Assembly: GCF_003387475.1 (NCBI RefSeq)
Contig: NZ_QUNO01000009.1
Span: 62,001 to 126,000 of the forward strand
Source of the DNA: Kutzneria buriramensis
GTDB taxonomy: Bacteria; Actinomycetota; Actinomycetes; Mycobacteriales; Pseudonocardiaceae
DNA length: 64,000 nt
Direction: 5' to 3'
This document shows, piece by piece, positions 17,475-26,923 of this stretch. Within the stretch, counting starts at the first letter, position 1. Each line of letters starts with the position of its first letter. Below the pieces are notes generated by a model, which saw only the letters and a list, made by a program, of their open reading frames with translations, made no database searches and was not told the origin of the DNA. The translations under genes and the position numbers were made by a program.

Positions 17475-17972
17475 TCACGCCTTGGCCACGAGGTCCCGGA
17501 CGGCGGGCGCGACCTCGTCGGCGAACCGACGGATGAACTCCGGGTCGTCCGATGCGGTCGGCCGCCGGCAGGGCCTCCGGCGGCAGGAACGGCGAGCTCG
17601 GGATCCAGCCGTCGCCGATCGCGCCGACCACCCCGAGCATGCGCGGTCGGTACGCGCCGAGCCAGATGCCGATCTCCTGCCGCTCCCCAGCCCCAGCTCG
17701 AACCGCCCGCCGCTGAGGATGTCCAGCGACGCCGCGGTGCGGGCCGGCACGGCCGGCGGCCGCAACGGCAGGTTCATCGGGTTGGACAGCACCGTGACGC
17801 GCCGGGTCCGGGCCACGATGGTCGACAGCAGCGTGACGGTGTCCAGGCGGTGCGGCCAGTACGGGTGGTCCGACAGCGCCACGACGTCCAGCCCGACCAG
17901 CTCCGCCAGGCCGACGACGTCCTGCGGGCGGGCGGCGCTCTGGTGGAGCACCGCCCCGAACCGCACCCTCAT
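17475..17972 (-). pseudogene. decayed LLM-class (luciferase-like) flavin oxidoreductase
   Basis: The first about 95 codons from ATG 17972 read as a normal luciferase-like oxidoreductase N-terminus (VVALSDHPYWPHRLDTVTLL; SGGRFELGLG). The frame then changes: homology continues in another frame (PRMLGVVGAIGDGWIPSSPF) and returns to the first for the final DDPEFIRRFADEVAPAVRDL. The central part of the TIM barrel is missing, leaving about 165 codons instead of about 300. Two frame changes plus an internal deletion mark a pseudogene. Its start overlaps the hemerythrin gene stop by 4 nt, a relic of an operon. Confidence 0.8.
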
Positions 17973-18649
17973 TGCGATCCGCCGATGCGTGCCGGTGTCA
18001 CCGTGCCGTGCACTCGCTGGGCGTACGCCGCGAAGGCCTGCGCGGAGGCGTCACCGATGACCGAGCCGACCTCCGGCGGCAGCGTCGCGATGATGTCCCG
18101 GACGGTGTCGGCGTCCGCCTCGTACGACATCAGGCCGAACATCAGTGCCATCTGCTCCGGCGGCACGTCCTGCGCGCCGTCGGCGATCATCGCGGCCCAC
18201 TCGGCGGCGGTGATGTGCCGCTCGATCAGCGGCAGCGCCTCGGCCTCCTCGGTGGCGAGGTGCTCGACCAGCCGGGTGTGCAGCTCCTTCACGGTGTCGG
18301 CCACCGCCGCGCCCAGCCCCGGGTCGGCGGTGACGCGCCACTGGGCCAGCTCGGCGCGCAGCTCGTCCACGAGCTTGTCGATCGCCCCGTGCTGCTCCTC
18401 CATCACCTGCACGATCGGGCCGGCCTCGCTCGCCCGCTCCAGCAGCTTGGGCCAGATGTGCTTGTCCTCGCCCTGGTGGTGGTGCTCGAGGACGCTGTCC
18501 ACCAGCGTGAGGTGGTCGGCGACGATCGCCGCGCGTTCGACGTCGCCGGCCGCACCGCGGACGAGGTCCGCGGCGAGACCGATCTCGCGGCGGAACATGA
18601 TGTGCGCCATGTACATGTCCCGCACGTCGGCAAGGGGTTCGTTGCTCAT
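17969..18649 (-). CDS. hemerythrin HHE-domain protein
   Basis: The 226-residue helical protein has the hemerythrin-like iron ligands spread through LTLVDSVLEHHHQGEDKHIWP, MEEQHGAIDKLVDEL and HLATEEAEALPLIERH. Actinobacterial relatives are proposed oxygen, NO or redox-responsive proteins. The gene precedes the decayed oxidoreductase in the same direction, so the pair may once have worked together. It is 96 bp downstream of the AraC regulator in the same direction. Confidence 0.88.
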   Translation of the reverse strand: MSNEPLADVRDMYMAHIMFRREIGLAADLVRGAAGDVERAAIVADHLTLVDSVLEHHHQGEDKHIWPKLLERASEAGPIVQVMEEQHGAIDKLVDELRAELAQWRVTADPGLGAAVADTVKELHTRLVEHLATEEAEALPLIERHITAAEWAAMIADGAQDVPPEQMALMFGLMSYEADADTVRDIIATLPPEVGSVIGDASAQAFAAYAQRVHGTVTPARIGGSQ

Positions 18650-18745
18650 GATGGTTTTCCCGCTTTTCCCGTAACGAACTGTGCAATTCGAACGCTAACA
18701 GGGAATCGCGGATCCCGCCCGGGTCTGTCCGCGATGCGAATTCCG

Positions 18746-19621
18746 TTAGCCGCGAAGCGTACTCAGCGGCTTCTGCCCGTATTTCGCCTCGTGCGCCGCG
18801 GCGAATCGACCGAGGTGGGCGAAGCCCCAGCGGCGCGCCACCGACGCCACCGATTCCACGTACGGATCCGCCGCGCGCAGCTCCTCGTGCGCGCGCCGCA
18901 GCCGGATGTCGCGGACGTACTCCATCGGCGACATGCCCAGGTGCTGCTGGAATGCCTTCTGCAAGGCGCGGGGACCGACCCCGCACCGCTCCGCCAGCTC
19001 CGACAACGTCAGCGGGGCCAACGGGTCCGACTCGATCACGTCGATCGCCGCCCGTACCGATGCGGGCCGTGCCGTCGCCAGCGGCACCTCCTGCGACTGC
19101 GTCGCCGCCAGCACGAAGCCGTTGAGCATGCTGTCCGCCAACGGCGCCGCCACCAGCGGCTGCGACAGCAGGCTGTCCCCCGCCGCCAGCTGACGGTTCA
19201 CCGACAGCAGCAGGTTCGCCCAGCTGCGGCCGTAGCCGTCGCGGGTGTTCATCACCGGGTCGAAGCGCCTCCGGCCACCCAGCCGGGCGACGGCCCGCTC
19301 CACCGCCGACAGGTCCACCCGTACGCACAGCGCCCGATACCCCGCCGGCCACCGCCCGTGGAACGGTCCCCCGCCCGGCAGGTACACCGCCGTGGACATG
19401 TTGTTCACCATCATGTCGACGCCCCGGTGCCGTGACTCGAAGCGGCCCGCGATGGGTAGGTGGATGAAGAACCCGGTGCCCACGTCGTCGCAATCCAGGC
19501 GCAGTTCCCCGCCCATCCACACCTCGCCGATCGCGATCGGCCCCACTTCCGCCGACCGATAAGTCGACGTCGTCACGTCGTCCTGCGGCACCGTTTCAAT
19601 TGTCGACGACCGCAGATACAT
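18746..19621 (-). CDS. AraC-family transcriptional regulator (AraC_binding_2 type)
   Basis: The 291-residue protein has an N-terminal ligand domain (VYLPGGGPFHGRWPAGYRAL) and a C-terminal AraC domain at about residues 195-290 (LSELAERCGVGPRALQKAF; VASVARRWGFAHLGRFAAAH). ATG 19621 was chosen since GGAGG lies 7 nt upstream; an in-frame start 20 codons earlier lacks a ribosome site. It is in the same direction as the hemerythrin gene and is a candidate regulator of it. Confidence 0.88.
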   Translation of the reverse strand: MYLRSSTIETVPQDDVTTSTYRSAEVGPIAIGEVWMGGELRLDCDDVGTGFFIHLPIAGRFESRHRGVDMMVNNMSTAVYLPGGGPFHGRWPAGYRALCVRVDLSAVERAVARLGGRRRFDPVMNTRDGYGRSWANLLLSVNRQLAAGDSLLSQPLVAAPLADSMLNGFVLAATQSQEVPLATARPASVRAAIDVIESDPLAPLTLSELAERCGVGPRALQKAFQQHLGMSPMEYVRDIRLRRAHEELRAADPYVESVASVARRWGFAHLGRFAAAHEAKYGQKPLSTLRG

Positions 19622-19717
19622 CGGCTTTCCTCCGAATTCCCCACCCGAGGCGGAGTCTACGGCTGCCCCGATCCCCGGCAACCCGCCCCGATCGAATCAC
19701 CCGACAGAACTGCCCGC

Positions 19718-22700
19718 TTATCCGATCCGGTGAGCCGAAGCTGACGGGTTGTGCCCGTCCAACAACCCGAGGTATTCCTCGGTCACGGCGGCCACCAACG
19801 CCGGATCCATCCGGGTCAGCTCCCGCACCGACCGCGACCAGTGGCCGAGCCGCAGCGTCGTCGCCAGCAGCCGCCGGACCCGACCCGGGGCGAACTCGGC
19901 GATCCCGAGCAACGCCGTGACGACGTCCTCGGACCGGTCACTCGCCGACCGCGCCAGCCTCTCCGCCCGGTCCAGATCCCCCAACCGCGCCACCGTCCTC
20001 GCCAGCGCGATCATCGCGTCGGCCTGCCACCTGTCGGTCAAGGCCCGCGCAACGGGCTCCGCCGCGTCGACATGGCCCGCTGCGGCGGCCACACTTGGGA
20101 TGTCGCGAAGGGCCCAGCGACGCGTCCTGGCGTTGTGAATGTCCACTGCGATCACCCGTGCCTGGTCAACCAGACCAGCCGCCGCCACCTCCCGGGCCGC
20201 CGCCGCCCGCGCCCGATCCTCGTTGCGAGGGTTGGGCAAGGACGCCATCAGGTCACCCGCCCGCTCGTACCGCCCGCCGAGGACGTGCCGTGCCGCAACC
20301 TGGCCGATGGCCGTGATGAGCCGATCCTCGTCGGCCAACGAGCAGGCGGCCGGATCGATCTGGCGGACGAGGTCCTCGGCGCGGTCGACATCGCCCGCGG
20401 CGGCCGTGGCGTCCGCCAGTGCGATGAGGATCGACATCTGGCGGCGTGGTTGCCCTGCCATGTCGGCGAGGGGCTCGAACTGACCGATGAGCTCACCTGC
20501 AAGGTCGCTGTCGGCCTTGATCAACGCGGCCAGCGCCATCGCTCGAAGGTCCGCGCAGGTGATCAGATTGGCCAGCACCCGCGCCTCGCGAATGTCGGTC
20601 GGGGCGGCGGCCTCCACAATCGCGAGCAGGGCGGCCTGGCGGTGAAAGGGCATGTCGATTCGGGTCGCGACGGCTTCGGCCCGCCCGATGTCGCCCGAGG
20701 TCGCGATCGCCTTGGCGACCGTCGTGAGCGCTGACGCGCGGTCAAACGGATTCAGGATCGCGGCGGCGAGAAGCGCGGCGCGACCGGTGTCGTGAGCGAC
20801 CGCTCTTGCCACGTCGTCCTTGTCCACCATCGCCTGGTCCCGCGGTTCGAGTCTCCGCGACTTCGCCTCCAGGTGCCACGACAAGACGGTCACGGCGCTG
20901 GCATGCCAGAAGCCTGCCGTTGCGGATAGCCGTTCCTCCAGCGCCACAACGAGATCTGACTCGGCGAACAATGCGATCTCACCGACCAACGTCGCAATCC
21001 GATCGTAGGCCGCTCCTGAGTCGGTAACCGAGCCGGCCAGCCGCAGCGCGTTCTCGGCCAGTCGCTCGGCGTCCTCCATGCGTCCGGATTTGACGCACCG
21101 CACGGCCACGTCAGTCACCAGGTCGGCTCGCGCGGACACGTCTTCGATCTCGTTCGCATAGCCCGTCGCCGTCGGGATGTCACCGGTTGCCAGCGCGGCC
21201 GCCACGACGGCCCGGAACGCCTTCTTCTTCTCGTACGCCTCGCCGATCTTGTGGGCCACATCCGCCGCGAGCCGAAGCCGGCCGACTGCGGCCAATCCCT
21301 CGCACAACTGGACCGACGCACGATCCCGCCAGAATCCGTTAGTGATCAATTCCAACGCCGACGTCGCCGCCTCGATGAACTCCGACGCACGAGACGAGTC
21401 CCCCTGCATTATCGCGACCAACGCGGACACCCGCGATTCCGCGATAGTGATGTCACTGAGGAGCGCCTCGGCCCGTCCGAACTCGCCGGCCGCGACAAAC
21501 ATCCGCACGGCCTCCGCCAACGCTGACGAACGCGTGACTGGGTCGTCGTCGGAGCGGGCGAGCGATTCGACTCGGCTGGCAATCGCAGCGGTCCGGCGAG
21601 CGTCGGACTCGACCGCACGGCGCGCCACCATGGCGAGCAGTTCGACCTGGTCCGACGTACAGTCGGCCGTGCGCGCCAACTCCTCGGCACGATCGAGTTC
21701 ACCCTTCCCCACCAACGCGGATACGACCACTTGCCGACCGACTTTCCTGTAGACCCGGTCTTCGCACATCGCCACGATCGCAATCGCGCCGTCGAACTCG
21801 CCCAGTCGCAGCGCCAGTCTCACCAACTCGTACAGCGCGCTCGACCGCTGGCGGCGGTCGGCGATCGCGTTCGCCGAAGCCAGGCGTTCGTCCAGGTCTT
21901 CCGGAGTGTCCGACCGATCCGGCGGCCGCGGCCGCGCAGCCCTCCGCGCGCGCACCCCTGAGAAGGTCATCACCTCCTCCGTCGCGCGAGCGACGGGGGC
22001 GCCAGCCCGCCTGGCTTTGGCGGTCGAGAGCTCGATGAGGCCCGAGTCGCGGAAGTACGTGTCCTCGATCGCGGCGACGAGGTCCACGGCTCGTTCGACG
22101 TCGTCGGCCGCCAACGCCGCCCGCGCCACCGTCAGAAGGGCCACGTCCCGCTGCGTGCGATCGGTCAGGCAGCGGGCCAGGGCGTCGGCTCGGGCCAACC
22201 GTCCCAGCTTGGCGAAGATGCCGGGCAGGTCGCCGGGGACGTGCCGGTTGCGCTCGGTGAGACGGTCGTGGTGCATGGCCAGGCAGACTGCAGTCAGCAG
22301 GTCTGGTTCGTCGGCGTCGAGCACCGTCTCCCTGCACGAGGCGATCTGCGACAGGGCGACAGCGTCACCGCCGGTGCGGTCGCGCAGCCAGTTCTGACGA
22401 TTCAGGTCGGTGGCCAGAGCCACCATGCGGGGTAAGTCGTCGATGGCCTGGAGCAGGCGGAAGTAGCCACGCACGAGGTAGTCGGGGGTGTCGGCGGACC
22501 AATCCTGGCTGTCGGCCCAGCGGCACACCTGGTCGCGGAGTTCACCGAGCCGCTTGGGGCCGAGGAACTTCACGGCGCCGACCTGGAGTTCCTCGTGGGC
22601 GAGGATGTACAGCGCGGATTCGGGGTCGCCACCGTCGGTGCTGAGGCGGCTGCTGAAGGCCCGGCCGGCGACGGTGCGCAGGTGGTCGGCGACCTCCCAC

Positions 22701-23509
22701 GGTTGGACGTCACCCGAGGGTGAGATCAGCTGCGCGAGGTCGGCGGCGCTGAGGCCGCCGCCGGCGGCCACGACGAGTCCGAGCAAGGCCTTGTCACGGT
22801 CGTCGCCGCCGAGCAGCCGCTTGAGGGCCCGTTCGGCCCCGCGTCGTTCGACGGCGGCCTGCGGCGAGCGGTCAAGCACACGAACCACGGCGGGGTCGCG
22901 GAGGGGATGGTGATCGGAGACGTCCTCGGGAATGGGCGGATGGGGCCGGCCTGCGACGATGATCCGCATGCCTGGCTCCGGATCCTCGGGCAGCAGGGCG
23001 GCGATGCTGTGGGTGTCGCTACCTCGGTCCTCGTCGAGCCCGTCGACCACGAGGACCAGGCGTTGGCCACGGCTCGCGCAGTCGTGGGTGGCCTGCCTGA
23101 ACATGCCCAGCAGATGTGTCTCGACGGTCGGGCCGCTGACCTGCGGCAACGGCTGCCGGAGCAGGTCGGCGAGCTGCTCGACGACCACGGAGAGGAAAGC
23201 TCCCCGGTCGTTCTGGTCGGCGAAGCGGGCGGTGATGAAGAACGACACCACCCGCACGCCGGGGGGCGGGTGCAGGACGAAGGTCGCCAGCAGCGCGGAC
23301 TTGCCGGCCCATGCGGGGGCCTGCCACCACTGGTACGGCGACGGGACGGCCGGGGCGGTGCAGAAGCGCGCCAGTTCCGCCAACTCACGGCCGCGGTCGT
23401 GCAGGGTCGCCGGGGCGATGCGCCGGACCTGGTCCTTGTAGTGCGATTGGGCCGTGCCCCCGCGACCGAGGTGCACGCCGCTGATGTCGTTGTGGGAGTC
23501 CCCCGTCAC
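19718..23509 (-). CDS. STAND/NACHT-type NTPase with long TPR-like repeat array
   Basis: The 1263-residue protein starts with a short region ISGVHLGRGGTAQSHYKDQV, then a P-loop NTPase: Walker A QAPAWAGKSALL (K70), Walker B VLVVDGLDED (about residues 152-161) and a sensor RIIVAGRP (R188). About residues 430-1250 are degenerate 34-36-residue helical repeats with the signature GD(x)DRAE(x)LA, for example ATSGDIGRAEAVATRI and AAAGDVDRAEDLVRQI. Such STAND proteins couple ligand sensing to oligomerisation and serve in defence or signalling; no effector domain is recognisable here. The GTG start lies 13 nt after the methyltransferase stop, so it is the last gene of the biosynthetic operon. It has a TTA codon (codon 359, at 22433-22435). 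Confidence 0.82.
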   Translation of the reverse strand: MTGDSHNDISGVHLGRGGTAQSHYKDQVRRIAPATLHDRGRELAELARFCTAPAVPSPYQWWQAPAWAGKSALLATFVLHPPPGVRVVSFFITARFADQNDRGAFLSVVVEQLADLLRQPLPQVSGPTVETHLLGMFRQATHDCASRGQRLVLVVDGLDEDRGSDTHSIAALLPEDPEPGMRIIVAGRPHPPIPEDVSDHHPLRDPAVVRVLDRSPQAAVERRGAERALKRLLGGDDRDKALLGLVVAAGGGLSAADLAQLISPSGDVQPWEVADHLRTVAGRAFSSRLSTDGGDPESALYILAHEELQVGAVKFLGPKRLGELRDQVCRWADSQDWSADTPDYLVRGYFRLLQAIDDLPRMVALATDLNRQNWLRDRTGGDAVALSQIASCRETVLDADEPDLLTAVCLAMHHDRLTERNRHVPGDLPGIFAKLGRLARADALARCLTDRTQRDVALLTVARAALAADDVERAVDLVAAIEDTYFRDSGLIELSTAKARRAGAPVARATEEVMTFSGVRARRAARPRPPDRSDTPEDLDERLASANAIADRRQRSSALYELVRLALRLGEFDGAIAIVAMCEDRVYRKVGRQVVVSALVGKGELDRAEELARTADCTSDQVELLAMVARRAVESDARRTAAIASRVESLARSDDDPVTRSSALAEAVRMFVAAGEFGRAEALLSDITIAESRVSALVAIMQGDSSRASEFIEAATSALELITNGFWRDRASVQLCEGLAAVGRLRLAADVAHKIGEAYEKKKAFRAVVAAALATGDIPTATGYANEIEDVSARADLVTDVAVRCVKSGRMEDAERLAENALRLAGSVTDSGAAYDRIATLVGEIALFAESDLVVALEERLSATAGFWHASAVTVLSWHLEAKSRRLEPRDQAMVDKDDVARAVAHDTGRAALLAAAILNPFDRASALTTVAKAIATSGDIGRAEAVATRIDMPFHRQAALLAIVEAAAPTDIREARVLANLITCADLRAMALAALIKADSDLAGELIGQFEPLADMAGQPRRQMSILIALADATAAAGDVDRAEDLVRQIDPAACSLADEDRLITAIGQVAARHVLGGRYERAGDLMASLPNPRNEDRARAAAAREVAAAGLVDQARVIAVDIHNARTRRWALRDIPSVAAAAGHVDAAEPVARALTDRWQADAMIALARTVARLGDLDRAERLARSASDRSEDVVTALLGIAEFAPGRVRRLLATTLRLGHWSRSVRELTRMDPALVAAVTEEYLGLLDGHNPSASAHRIG

Positions 23510-23522
23510 GGGGTCCAGTGTG

Positions 23523-24269
23523 TCAGTTGGTGACGAGGTGCAGGGTCTTGCGGCGCTGCGCCCGGACGACGGACAGGCGGGGGTAGAGGCCGCGGGCGGG
23601 GGCGATCTCGACGGACTCGAACTCGGGGAAGTGCTCCAGCACGCCGGCGTAGCCGAGCATCGAGGAGATGTCGATGATCAGAAGGCGGCCGCCGGGGCGC
23701 AGGACGCGGGCGGCCTCGCGGAGGGTGCGGATCTGGGCCTCGCGGTCGCCGAGATTGTGGATGGCGAGGGTGGCGGAGACCAGGTCGAACGAGGCGTCGG
23801 GGAAGGGCAGCTGCTGGAAGTCGCCGGTGACGAGCTCGACGCGCTCGGCCAGCCCCTCGGCCCGCATGTTGGCCTCGGTGGTGCGCAACGCGTTGCCCGA
23901 CTGGTCGACCTGCCGCCAGAGGTCGATGCCGACGATGCGGCCCTTGCCGGGCAGCCGACGGCCGAGGACGGCGAGCAGCTGGCCGGTGCCGGGGCCGAGG
24001 TCCAGCACATCGGCGTCGGCGGACAGGCCGGCGGCAGCGATCTCGGCGGCGAACAGCTTCTCCTTGCCGCGGGTGCTGGTGTAGAAGCGAAGCGCGGCCT
24101 CGGAGCCGGTGACGACGGCGTAGGCCAGGGCGAAGGCCTCGATGGCGAAGGCGACGAGGCCGTCGAAGACGCCGAGCGTGACGGCGCCGACGACAAGGCC
24201 GGCGAGCGCCTGGGCGGAGAGCCGGCGGACGGTGCCCGGCGCGTCGATCCCGTAGCGTGACATGGACAT
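23523..24269 (-). CDS. membrane-anchored class I SAM-dependent methyltransferase
   Basis: The 248-residue protein begins with a hydrophobic region (about residues 15-50; LAGLVVGAVTLGVFDGLVAF) and then a Rossmann methyltransferase: motif I ADVLDLGPGTGQLLAVLG, acidic loop IVGIDLWRQ, and LREAARVLRPGGRLLIIDIS. ATG 24269 is chosen because it follows the ATP-grasp stop by 7 nt. As part of the biosynthetic operon it could N-, O- or C-methylate the product; the acceptor is unknown. Confidence 0.82.
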   Translation of the reverse strand: MSMSRYGIDAPGTVRRLSAQALAGLVVGAVTLGVFDGLVAFAIEAFALAYAVVTGSEAALRFYTSTRGKEKLFAAEIAAAGLSADADVLDLGPGTGQLLAVLGRRLPGKGRIVGIDLWRQVDQSGNALRTTEANMRAEGLAERVELVTGDFQQLPFPDASFDLVSATLAIHNLGDREAQIRTLREAARVLRPGGRLLIIDISSMLGYAGVLEHFPEFESVEIAPARGLYPRLSVVRAQRRKTLHLVTN

Positions 24270-24276
24270 CTGGATT

Positions 24277-25533
24277 TCACACCCTTCCCGACCCGGCCTC
24301 GACGACCGGAGTGTCGTACAGGCCGGCATCCTCCAGCCGGCGCAGCGCGTGGTAGTCGGCCTCGATCCGCTCGGGATCGTCGGACATCAGGTAGACGTAA
24401 CCGGGCGACCCCATCAGGTCCACGGTGGGCGGCATGGAGAGCCCGGCCGGAATGGTCAGCAGCACCTTGTGAAACGACGGCAGGGCACGCACTGCCGCCA
24501 GTCGCTCCTCGGAAGGCGCGACGCCGTCACGGGGGTTGATCAGCGACACGTACCGGAGATGGCGGCGAATCTGGTACGTGTCAACGAGTTCGTCCGGACG
24601 GGCGATGGCCCGCGCGAGGACCTCGATCTGGTTGGTGCCCAGGCACTCCGACACGACCTCCGGCAGGTGCGAGCCACCTGGACGAGCGGCGGACTCCACC
24701 AGCACAGGTCCGGACGAGGTCAGCATCACCTCGGTGTGCGAGGAACCGTTGCGCACCTCCAGGGCGTCCAGCACCTGAAGTGTGTACGCGGCAACGGAAA
24801 CAGCAGCCGGATCCGAAGCGGGCACGGGGTGTTCGTAGTCGTAGACGCGACGGCCGTTGCCGACGTCCCGCTTGTGGTAACGCCAAACCTCAACGACGTG
24901 ATGGCGGCCCTCGACGCTGACCGTGTTGACGAAGTACTCGTCACCGACTAGGAACCGTTGCGCCAGCACGGAACCGTTCGACAGTCCGAAAAGGTCGGAA
25001 GACGCCATGATCCGACGGAAGGCCGCGCGAACTTCCGCTATGGAGGAACAGAAGTACACGTTGTCGGTGCCGGCGCTGGACCGCGGCTTGAGCACGATCG
25101 GCCAGCTCTCCTGGGCCACCGCCCAGCACACGACCGACGCCTCCGACGACGAGGCGAAGGTCGCCACGTGCGCGAGTCCGGCATCGCGCAACGCGGCGAC
25201 CATCTCGAACTTGTCCCGGCGGCAGCGCGGTCGCGTCATCCCGTTGCCGGGAGTGCCGAGCGCGGCCGACAACTCGTCGGCCAGCTCGACCCCCGACTCG
25301 CAACCGGCCACCACCAGGTCCACGCCGAGCTCCCGGAGCCGGCCGACGGTGCGGGCCACGTCGCCGTCGTGCCGGATCTCCGTCGCTCCGGTATGCGCCA
25401 CGGCCAGGGCGTCCATCGGGTGCTGCGACAGGACATGCACCCACTCGATCCCCTGCGCGCGCAGGGCCGCCGGCAGGAAGCGGCCGCTGGCGTGCGCGTC
25501 GACCACGGCGCAGAGCCGGACAGTGCTTGGCAT
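24277..25533 (-). CDS. ATP-grasp ligase
   Basis: The 418-residue ATP-grasp enzyme has a Rossmann-like N-terminus, then VLKPRSSAGTDNVYF (nucleotide binding), and the metal/ATP residues near HTEVMLTSSGPVLVESAARPGG. It resembles L-amino acid ligases (BacD-like) and carnosine-synthase-type enzymes that join a carboxylate and an amine through an acyl-phosphate. AGGAG lies 9 nt before ATG 25533. Position between the TrpB-like gene and the methyltransferase suggests peptide or amide bond formation in the product pathway. Confidence 0.85.
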   Translation of the reverse strand: MPSTVRLCAVVDAHASGRFLPAALRAQGIEWVHVLSQHPMDALAVAHTGATEIRHDGDVARTVGRLRELGVDLVVAGCESGVELADELSAALGTPGNGMTRPRCRRDKFEMVAALRDAGLAHVATFASSSEASVVCWAVAQESWPIVLKPRSSAGTDNVYFCSSIAEVRAAFRRIMASSDLFGLSNGSVLAQRFLVGDEYFVNTVSVEGRHHVVEVWRYHKRDVGNGRRVYDYEHPVPASDPAAVSVAAYTLQVLDALEVRNGSSHTEVMLTSSGPVLVESAARPGGSHLPEVVSECLGTNQIEVLARAIARPDELVDTYQIRRHLRYVSLINPRDGVAPSEERLAAVRALPSFHKVLLTIPAGLSMPPTVDLMGSPGYVYLMSDDPERIEADYHALRRLEDAGLYDTPVVEAGSGRV

Positions 25534-25545
25534 GGTGCGAAACTC

Positions 25546-26913
25546 CTAGACGTTCACGAGCTCGGGCAGCGCGGCCAGCGACCGCTCCAGCGCCTCGTCC
25601 GACAGCGACTCGTCGGTCAGCTCGCCGGCGAAGTACTGCTGGTACGCGGCGAGGTCGAAGTGACCGTGACCGGACAGTCCGAACAGGATGGACCGGGACA
25701 CGCCCTCTTCACGGCACCGCAACGCCTCCCGAACCGCGCCGAGCACCGCGTGGGTGGACTCGGGCGCGGGCAGGATGCCCTCGGTGCGGGCGAACTGCAC
25801 ACCGGCGGCGAAGCAGTCCGTCTGGGCGACCGCGATGGCCTCCATGACGTTCTCCTCCAGGCACCGCGTGATCAGCGGGCCGATGCCGTGCGCCCGCAGC
25901 CCGCCGGCGTGGAAACCCGGCGGCACGAAGGTGTGTCCCAGGGTATGCATCCGCACCAGCGGCGAAAGGCGCCCGATGTCGGCGAAGTCGTACGCGATGC
26001 GCCCACGGGTCAACGTCGGGCACGCCGCCGGCTCCACCGCCACCACCCGGGCCTTGCGCCCGCCGCGCAGGCCCTCGCCGATGAACGGGAACGCCAGCCC
26101 GGCCAGGTTGCTGCCGCCGCCGGCGCAGCCGACGACGACGTCCGGGTAGTCGTCGGCCAGCGCCATCTGCGCGATGGCCTCCTGCCCGATGACGGTCTGG
26201 TGCGCCAACACGTGGTTCAACGCGCTGCCGACGGTGTAGCCCAGCGTCGGATCGGCCGCGGCGGCGGCCAGCGCCTCCGAGGTCGCGATGCCGAGGCTGC
26301 CGGGGCTGTCCGGGTCCTCCGCCAGCACCGCGCGACCGGCGGCCGTCTCGATGCTGGGGCTGGCGATGCACCGGGCGCCGTAGGTCTGCATGAACGCCCG
26401 CCGGTACGGCTTCTGCTCGTAGCTGACCTTCACCATGAACACCAACGCGTCCATGCCGAACAGCTGCGCCGCCATCGAGATCGCCGTGCCCCACTGACCG
26501 GCGCCGGTCTCGGTGACCAGCCCGCGCTTGCCCGCCAGCTTGTGGTAGTACGCCTGGGCGAGCGCGGTGTTGGGCTTGTGGCTGCCGGTCGGGCTGGTGC
26601 CCTCGTACTTGTAGTAGAGCCGCGCCGGGGTCTCCAGCGCCTTCTCCAGGGCCCGCGCCCGGAACAGCGGCGTCGGCCGCCACCGGGCGTACAGTTCGCG
26701 CACCGCACCGGGAATCTCGAACTCCCGCTCGGTGCTGAGCTCCTGCTCGATCAGCTCGGCCGGCATGGTGGCGGCCATCTGGTCGGGCGTCAGCGGCTCG
26801 CCGGTGGCCGGGTTCAGCGCGGGGGCCGCGCCGCCCGGCAGGTCGGCGACGATGTTGTACCAGGTGTGCGGGTACTCGTCCGCACCGAGCGTGAACTTCA
26901 CTTGCTGGGACAC
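25546..26913 (-). CDS. TrpB-like PLP-dependent beta-synthase
   Basis: The 455-residue fold type II PLP enzyme is of the TrpB2-like class. The Schiff-base lysine is K113 in TGSHKPNTA, the catalytic glutamate is in TETGAGQWG (E136), and the phosphate loop is GCAGGGSNLAGL. No trpA lies beside it. TrpB2-type enzymes catalyse beta-replacement on serine or related amino acids, so here it may make a beta-substituted amino acid building block. GTG 26913 has GAGGGGG upstream and lies 10 bp after the transglutaminase-like stop. Confidence 0.86.
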   Translation of the reverse strand: MSQQVKFTLGADEYPHTWYNIVADLPGGAAPALNPATGEPLTPDQMAATMPAELIEQELSTEREFEIPGAVRELYARWRPTPLFRARALEKALETPARLYYKYEGTSPTGSHKPNTALAQAYYHKLAGKRGLVTETGAGQWGTAISMAAQLFGMDALVFMVKVSYEQKPYRRAFMQTYGARCIASPSIETAAGRAVLAEDPDSPGSLGIATSEALAAAAADPTLGYTVGSALNHVLAHQTVIGQEAIAQMALADDYPDVVVGCAGGGSNLAGLAFPFIGEGLRGGRKARVVAVEPAACPTLTRGRIAYDFADIGRLSPLVRMHTLGHTFVPPGFHAGGLRAHGIGPLITRCLEENVMEAIAVAQTDCFAAGVQFARTEGILPAPESTHAVLGAVREALRCREEGVSRSILFGLSGHGHFDLAAYQQYFAGELTDESLSDEALERSLAALPELVNV

Positions 26914-26923
26914 CCAAACCCCC

